From Labia minor (lineage: Eukaryota; Arthropoda; Insecta; Dermaptera; Spongiphoridae), in assembly GCA_963082975.1 (NCBI GenBank), contig OY720346.1, positions 34,065,787 to 34,129,786 of the forward strand: DNA of 64,000 nt, given 5' to 3'. The notes under the pieces are model-generated. The model saw only the letters and a program-made list of their open reading frames with translations, searched no databases and was not told the DNA's origin. Below, in pieces: positions 57,476-64,000 of this stretch. The translations under genes and the position numbers were made by a program. The number at the start of each line of letters is the position of its first letter. Position 1 is the first letter of the stretch.

Positions 57476-57897
57476 ATTTTTATTATATTATGAAACATTT
57501 TAATATATATTCCTATTTTAAAAATTAAATTAAATTAAAACTTCTTTGAGTTCATCAAATGTAAAATCCTTATATATTTTATATACACGTATTATATTAT
57601 TTTATTTTGAATTATTCAATCAATGTCAAAAACAAAAAAAAATTAATTTTTTAATATATTAATTCTTTTAAACACACAATGTAATTTATTATTTCATAAT
57701 ATGTATATTATAATTAGAAAAAAATTGCAATCTATATAACTATAAAATAATAAGGAATATGTATAATATGTAGGTAATGTGTGTTTATTTGATTTAGCTT
57801 TAGCATAAATCAAATATAAATTTTTCAAACATTAGACATAAATATTTTTAATCTGAAAATTAAAGTACATTTTTAAAAAATTAAATTCTATTAAAAT

Positions 57898-57942
<45 letters not shown>

Positions 57943-59064
57943 AACTAACCCATGAATTTACAAATTTACAAACTTGCACTTACATTTTATTATAGATTAT
58001 CGTAATAAATGAAAGTAAAACGAATAAAATGATAATAATTTTGATTTAGTGTTGTTTGTCAGAATGATGATGAAAACAAGCTAATCGAAATTACAATCTC
58101 TACTAATCATTCTGTATTGAATGGTTGTATAAATTGCTAGGGGCAAAAAAAAAGAAAACTTTTATGACGATGTTGCTATATTTTGTGTTGTTGATTTCTT
58201 AATTCTTTTCATTCTTTTGTACAATTCAATTTATTTTGATTTGTTTTTACTAGTAAAAATATTTTTATCAAGATTGAATGATTAATCAATCTATTTATTT
58301 GGTAATAAAATTGTATAATTTTTGTTCTTTTGAATTTTCCTTTATATTTTGAATTATATATATATAAATTAATATTTTTGTTTTATTTGTTCATGGATTG
58401 ATAATGTTGAATGTTGATTATATACCTGTAAAGATATCCATCTGCTCTGATAACTTTGGCGGAAATAATGATTAATTAAATTATTCCCTTATTAAAAAGG
58501 CTTTTTCATTTTTTCTTTTTTAAGTATATATATATATATAGTATAGTGTGTATATGTGATTGTGTGTGTATGTATGTGTATGTGTGTTGATAATCACCGT
58601 GTTCGAATGTCAACATGATTGCGCCGAGTCATGGGGCCTCATGCAAGTTGATGAATAAAACATAAACCAAAGGGAGAGAAAGAGAAGAGAAGGGAAGAGA
58701 AGTGGTGGGACAGCTATGAAAGAAAGAATGAAAATATTAAAAAAAAAAACGGCGCCTGGTTGTCAGTTAGTGTAGCATATCTACTGTAGAGTTAGATATG
58801 AAGAGAGAAGATATTGTCTCCCATTTCCCCCCTCCCACCTTCTATTTTACAGACACACTTACACTCTACCCGCAAGGGAATCCCACGAGAACACTTTAAC
58901 ATTCATACCAATTCTTGAATAATTATCAATTTATATGTATACGTATATTAACTCTAAATGAAAAAATAACAACAAATAAATACATAATATAATTCTTCTC
59001 TCTAATTCTTCTTTCATAATATATTAAAATTAAAAATAATTTTTAATAATGAGAAGTATATATA
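57476..59064. other. Noncoding AT-rich DNA with microsatellites
   Basis: (TA)n at 57901-57938, TA/GT runs at 58527-58587, and GC-richer patches at 58610-58650 (GCGCCGAGTCATGGGGCC) and 58750-58770. No coding signal. Confidence 0.5.
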
Positions 59065-59548
59065 CGAGGGTGGTCTGAAAAGTTTCCGACCTGACCAAGA
59101 AAAACCATGTTTTTCAAATTTTTTTTTGCTATATTTTCAACATAATCTCCATCAACACTGATACATTTCTCATAACGGTGTTCTAATTAATTTAATTAAT
59201 CCATAAATTATTCAATTAATAAATTATTTAAAAAATTAATTAAATTTGATTTAATTTAATTTAAGTCTCATCAACAGTTATGAATCGACGCAAAAATTCG
59301 TTTGGATTACGCCTACAGCGCCAAATTGTCGTTAGAAATGATTTTTCGAAACAATTTTTGGTCTAACATTAGGAAATGAGGCACCCACGTTGCACACAGC
59401 TTGCCATATTCAATTGGTTTTGCAAAATATTTCGCACACGTTCAGCTGACATCGTACAGGTCTCAGCTATCTTGAATTTTGAAAAATAAAACAAACAAAA
59501 AATTGAAAAACATTGTTTTTCTTGGTCAGGTCGGAAACTTTTCAGACG
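59065..59548 (-). mobile_element. mariner-derived MITE, copy 3 (right TIR shortened)
   Basis: Left TIR CGAGGGTGGTCTGAAAAG. The right end stops at CTTTTCAGACG before TA, lacking the outer CCACCCTC. Internal scraps and deletion as in the other two copies, with several substitutions. Confidence 0.85.
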
Positions 59549-60377
59549 TATATATTTGATTTAGAAAGCATATAGTCTAGTTTTCTAAAACAAATTTTCC
59601 AAATAAAAAATTAAATAAAATTGTTTAAATAATTTATTAAGAGAATAATTTTTGTAGATAAATAGACAAAAGTGAGAAGTGAAGTAATCCTCTTAACAAA
59701 AAGGAAGAAATATTAATTAGGCCCATAACAAAATGTTATGAACTAAATTTAGAGTAGATTGCATACATAAAAGAAATCACACACAACAAACACCACAAGA
59801 TAGGCCATTTGGTCACTGATAATACTAAATATATGTACATTTATAATCTTATTGAAAAACTTCCTTATACAAAGAAATATAAATGCCTCAAAAGCGTACG
59901 CCTACCCTTTCTGAATGGATTATATTACCAAATAAACATCTCAAAATTTAAACTAAAAAGTTTAAAATTTCAGTGACTATTTTCTTGACCAAGTGCCAGA
60001 ACAGAATCAACCTCCTCGGTCCTTGGTTGACTTACAACATTCTCACCATACACTTTATAAACATATTTCACATTTGGCTTTATTAAAGTCAAGAATCATC
60101 AGAAAGCGTATTTATTCATAAACATTATCAAATTAAAAAAAATATGGCTTTTTAAACAAGAAATAAAGCATTTTCTATAAAAAAAAAACTTAAATGTCAC
60201 CTTTTAAGAACATGTTCATTTGAGACAATAGGGTAGTTGTTGTCAGATATAGATTTAAGCATAAACACCATCTAGTGGCAAAAAAGGAGGAAACTTTTTA
60301 TGACTGAAATTCTGTCAGATATAGATTTAATATATATATATATATACCTATATATATACCTATATAATATATCTATC
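59549..60377. other. Noncoding AT-rich DNA
   Basis: Contains a direct repeat GTCAGATATAGATTTAA at about 60243 and 60314 and a TA run near 60330-60345. Otherwise nothing recognised. Confidence 0.5.
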
Positions 60378-60770
60378 TATCTATGTGGCTCTAAGGAACT
60401 CGAAAGTTCCTAGCCGCAGCAACCACATTCCTCCAAGTATCCCTATACTGAGCTAAACCTATCCAATTCCTATTTTCTCCCATCTTTCTTATGTTCCTTC
60501 CTACATTAATTTTATAACCCTAACTATGTCTGGAGATCATGTAATTTCTCGTTATTCAGTCTCTGCCATTCACCGATGATCTCATCTTTCTTTGGAACAT
60601 AAATACTATGAAGATCCTATTTACAAATACCCTAAATCCTAAATCTCCACTCATCACTAAGGTCTTACGCCGTATATTTCAACTAGAAAAATAATTATTT
60701 ATTTATTTTAATTTTCATTTCCTTTGATAATAATTTTGACGAGATAAGCCCCTTTACTGCATGACAACAG
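60378..60770 (-). pseudogene. LINE 3' end fragment, inverted
   Basis: The minus strand ends in a TAGATAGATAGAT tail preceded (5' of it) by the GGAACTTTCGAGTTCCTTAG wording and YVPKKDEIIGEWQRLNNEKL, then HDLQT in one frame. It matches the C-terminal and 3' tail region of the 43.2-43.5 kb LINE. Confidence 0.7.
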
Positions 60771-60928
60771 ACGTAACCCGATTGAAAGCTCAATTTAAAT
60801 TCCTCTTGAATATTATTATTTTTCATGATTACAGAAATTTAGTATTTAAATTTTTCTATATTTTCAAATTCTATGTTTTGTATATATATATAATATACAT
60901 ATGTAATGAATAATTTAAAAATAAATTA

Positions 60929-61526
60929 GCTGGAGTGTCTCCACTCGACTATCTCGCATTTGAATTGGATTAAATAACATAATATATTATATTTAAATTA
61001 AATTTAATTAATTATAAATTATAAATAATAAATATTAAACCAGCGCATGTTTGGCTTTTTGTTGATGGCACCACGTCACGTGTTGGCGCGTGAGATTTGC
61101 AGTGTTAATAAATTAATTCTGGTAATTTCAGCGAATCAATCAAGCTGAAATTCTATATATAGCAGTTTTATACAATTATTAATCATGTGAAAAATTATCA
61201 AACATATATCTTTATTTTTACGGTTACTTTAGAGGAAAAAAAATCAAAACGTTGTAAGTAATGACCCTCTTCCGGTTGAGCTACATTTCTCAAAAGTTGA
61301 TAAAAAACTTTGAATTTTGAATAATGCTCATGTACCAAATTTCATCATTCTAGCTTAAACCGTTTTTGCGTAATCTTGACTACATACATACACACACACA
61401 AACACAGACATTTTTCTCAACCTTAGTGAAAATGCTTCAGGAACCTTTAAAACGTATAAAAACATCAAAATCTCAACATCGAAAATTTTCGTGATCGCAA
61501 TACTATCTCTTACGAGATAGTAAAAA
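60929..61526 (-). mobile_element. HINE-like family A, copy 2 (complete, inverted)
   Basis: Both ends present: 3' hairpin GAGTGTCTCCACTC (60933-60946) with subterminal ACTATCTCG (60948-60956), and the other subterminal CGAGATAGT at 61513-61521 followed by AAAAA. The microsatellite is only about 30 bp here (ACATACATACACACACACA) against about 60 bp in copy 1. Core and 3' blocks are nearly identical to 30.26-30.90 kb. The 71-codon frame over it is incidental. Confidence 0.8.
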
Positions 61527-61964
61527 GAGGATTTGTGGCTGAACAACTTGTTATATTCTAAAATCATCATTTAATTTTGAAATTAAAAATAAAAATATTA
61601 TAAAATATCAATTAATTTAATTAAACTAATACATAATATATATTAGGATCTACAAAACCTTTTAAATTTATTTATCATTATTTGATTCTAACCTAAAAAA
61701 GGTCAAATCCATTTATAAAGATTTAGCAAATTTTTAATATTAATATTAGATATAAACCTAATTAATAATTCTATTTAATGGCATTATCTGTAATCGGATT
61801 TACTTTATATGATTAATATTTCTATAACTTTTTCCGAGTTTGAATAAAATATAAAAAGAAAATATAAATAATGTTTCTTTGATTAGTTTTTTAATTTTCA
61901 ATAACCATTTATATATATTATATTTTACTTAAATTTTTATACTAACTATTTATTTTATTTAATT

Positions 61965-62009
<45 letters not shown>

Positions 62010-62914
62010 TTTGTTTATTAAGTTGTGTAATGTTTTATTTTTATATTAACGCATTTCTTATAAAAAAAAATAAAGAGATTCAGAAGAATAATAAAAAAGA
62101 TGCGAGTGAAAATAAGATTAAATAAAAGAAGGAAAGTGAGAGAATCCGAGTGAGAGAGAGAGAAATAACGGAAGTTAACCCGGAGGAATTAGATGCCGAG
62201 TCGTCAAGTTGGATGTCACTTCGTCGTCGTCGTCTCTAAGATAACGATTCTAAAAACTCAATCTCCCAACATCTCTCTCTCTCTCTTATTCTTCCTTCCC
62301 CCTCTATTCCCATTCTTTATTTTACTCAGTCTCATCCCTTATTTTCCTGTTTAAAAAAATAAATAAATAACAAAATAAAATAAGTAAATTTGTATATATA
62401 TATATATATATTGTATTATTTAGCTTGACATTCAAAGAGAGATTAAATAAAAAGAAATGGAAGAAATAAGCGAGTGAATAAATTCAATAATTTAACGAAC
62501 TTTCAGATAACTACAGATGATTTTTCTAATTAAATTGTTAAAAGCATTAGTTCCTAAAGTTTATTTGTACTTGATGAACATAAAGTAGGAACTTTCATTA
62601 AAAATTTAAAAGGAAACAAATAATCAAACTGTATTAATATGCAATTGTATAAGCTCTATTTATTTCCAGACAGAATGATAATCATCGAATATTGGATATT
62701 TAGCTTGAATGAGATGGTAAAATCAATTCGAAAATAATTCCAATAGATAGACTATGTTTGGGATGAGAAATTAATAAAATATCACATATAAAAGAATTTG
62801 AAAAGAATAGAAATTGAATGGAGGTGGCTCAGGGTAGCAATAGATGGAAAAATTGGAAATTATTGGGACTATTATAATTTTTAGTCCAAAAATATGCCTT
62901 TGAAATTGATATAT
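61527..62914. other. Noncoding AT-rich DNA
   Basis: (TA)n at 61970-62006. Purine-rich stretch at 62140-62165, (GTC)n-like CGTCGTCGTCGTCTC at 62222-62236 and CT runs at 62274-62286. No gene recognised. Confidence 0.5.
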
Positions 62915-63118
62915 GATAAAAAAAAGAATAACTCAAAATCTTAACATAAAAAACGTATTATTTGAAAATGTAGAAAAATTGTATTCTTATGTTCTGTAAT
63001 CTCAAAGGATAATCAAGAAGAATTTAAATCAAAGATGCGAGATATTTAGAGTATTTGAAAATAGGATTCTTCTCAGTATTTTTAGTCCAAAGAAAGATGA
63101 ACCTCCTCCAGAATAATT
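62915..63118 (+). pseudogene. LINE RT C-terminal fragment
   Basis: Frames in pieces read TQNLNIKNVLFENVEKL, then FRVFENRILLSIFSPKKDE. The first matches NTQNLNIQDIEFENVEKF of the 42.9 kb LINE, the second its post-RT block. A deletion joins the two. Degenerate. Confidence 0.7.
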
Positions 63119-63144
63119 CCATTTTGAAAATCACTGATTTTAGG

Positions 63145-63901
63145 CAGTGGCGTACCTAAGGGGGGCGGTGGGTGCGGTCCGCACCGGGCGGCACTTATCT
63201 TGGGGCGGCATTTTTTTATATTTAGTTATAGTTGTAAAAAGCAACTTATTCATTTCATATTTATTTTTTTTCTTTCTTGAATAATAAATGATTATTATGA
63301 TTATTATAAGTTTACTATTTGATTTATATAAATTATGATTAACTATATGATTTCGAATATTATTCCTCGGTGTATATAAATGCATTTTAGTGTAAATTTT
63401 GAATTCTAATTCCAAGAACAGGATAATAATTTTATTTTATTGTATTCATTAAAATTCTTTGAATTCGTAAACGCATCTTTACGATTTTGTTCGGCAATTT
63501 TTCCTAAATAAAATTTTTTGATATCAGTTTATAAATATCATTTCTTTTGTAAAGTATATATGATTACTTTGAAGTGATATACCAATATTTTTTTAAATAA
63601 TCGATTTTTCTTTTGAAAAGCAGGGCCGGGGGAAAAAATATAAATATAAATTTTGAGAGCATTATACACGATTTTTCTAGTATGAAAGCTAGAAGTGTAA
63701 ATATTATATAAATATGTTTACAAGTGCATACAAATATGTGTAAAAAATTTACTCTGTGTATTCATTAATATTGATCAAATAACTTAATATAATTTATTTA
63801 TGTGTATTAATTTATAAAAACCACTATTTGATTGACTTATAATAAAAAGGGCGGCAAACTGGAGATCGCTCCGGGCGGCAAAAGTTCTAGATACGCCACT
63901 G
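63145..63901. mobile_element. hAT-type non-autonomous element (757 bp)
   Basis: Ends CAGTGGCGTACCTAAG and, inverted, CAGTGGCGTATCTAGA, each followed inward by GGGCGG or GCGGC runs. Flanks ATTTTAGG (63137-63144) and ATTTTATG (63902-63909) agree at 7 of 8 positions as an 8-bp duplication. No transposase seen; the 91-codon frame on the minus strand crosses the left end and is not supported. Confidence 0.82.
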
Positions 63902-64000
63902 ATTTTATGTACCTAAGATTTCCTACCAGATAACACATTAATAACAATTATTATTTCCAAAATTTCCATGTATTGTTTTATTATTATTTTTTTAATGATA

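Overview
This is a very AT-rich stretch (roughly three quarters A+T by eye) of a eukaryotic, most likely arthropod, nuclear genome. The evidence is the mix of mariner, hAT, PIF/Harbinger, Helentron/HINE, LINE and Ty3/gypsy sequence, the long poly-A/T tracts and microsatellites, and a gag-protease ORF of a type I associate with arthropod, especially arachnid-like, elements. I cannot name the species. I found no complete host gene, no tRNA or rRNA gene and no bacterial-style operon; nearly every recognisable coding segment belongs to a transposable element.

Layout. 1-273: broken mariner transposase N-terminus. 0.4-5.5 kb: GC-rich repeat (family C), LINE tail, mariner MITE, hAT MITE. 5.7-8.2 kb: a candidate Helentron relic with 15-bp inverted subterminal repeats, a 47-bp tandem repeat, a large fold-back, a 175-bp tandem array and a broken endonuclease (EEP) segment. 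11-26 kb: several copies of HINE-like family B, a perfect-TIR Harbinger MITE inside family C, and local duplications. 27-32 kb: LINE fragments, HINE-like family A, fold-back mariner. 33.5 kb: a GC-rich segment I cannot identify. 35-37 kb: Helitron-like ends and a dead LINE. 41.3-43.5 kb: the best-preserved LINE (EEP plus an RT lacking its catalytic core). 45.4-50.2 kb: a young, internally deleted Ty3/gypsy retrotransposon with two 904-bp LTRs that look identical, inserted into a HINE copy. 52-64 kb: mariner C-terminus, two more mariner MITEs, LINE pieces of two other types, two more HINE-A copies and a hAT MITE.

How the parts relate. Most elements are non-autonomous and would depend on enzymes encoded elsewhere. 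The gypsy element keeps gag, protease, LTRs, PBS and PPT but has lost RT, RNase H and integrase. The mariner MITEs keep TIRs plus scraps of transposase. The two HINE families share one architecture (5' subterminal repeat, microsatellite, conserved core, 3' subterminal repeat, terminal hairpin) and a homologous core although their ends differ. The most unusual signals are a ladder of primer-binding-site-like motifs inside the LTR, an array of perfect 7-bp-arm palindromes in the same LTR, and the shared HINE core.
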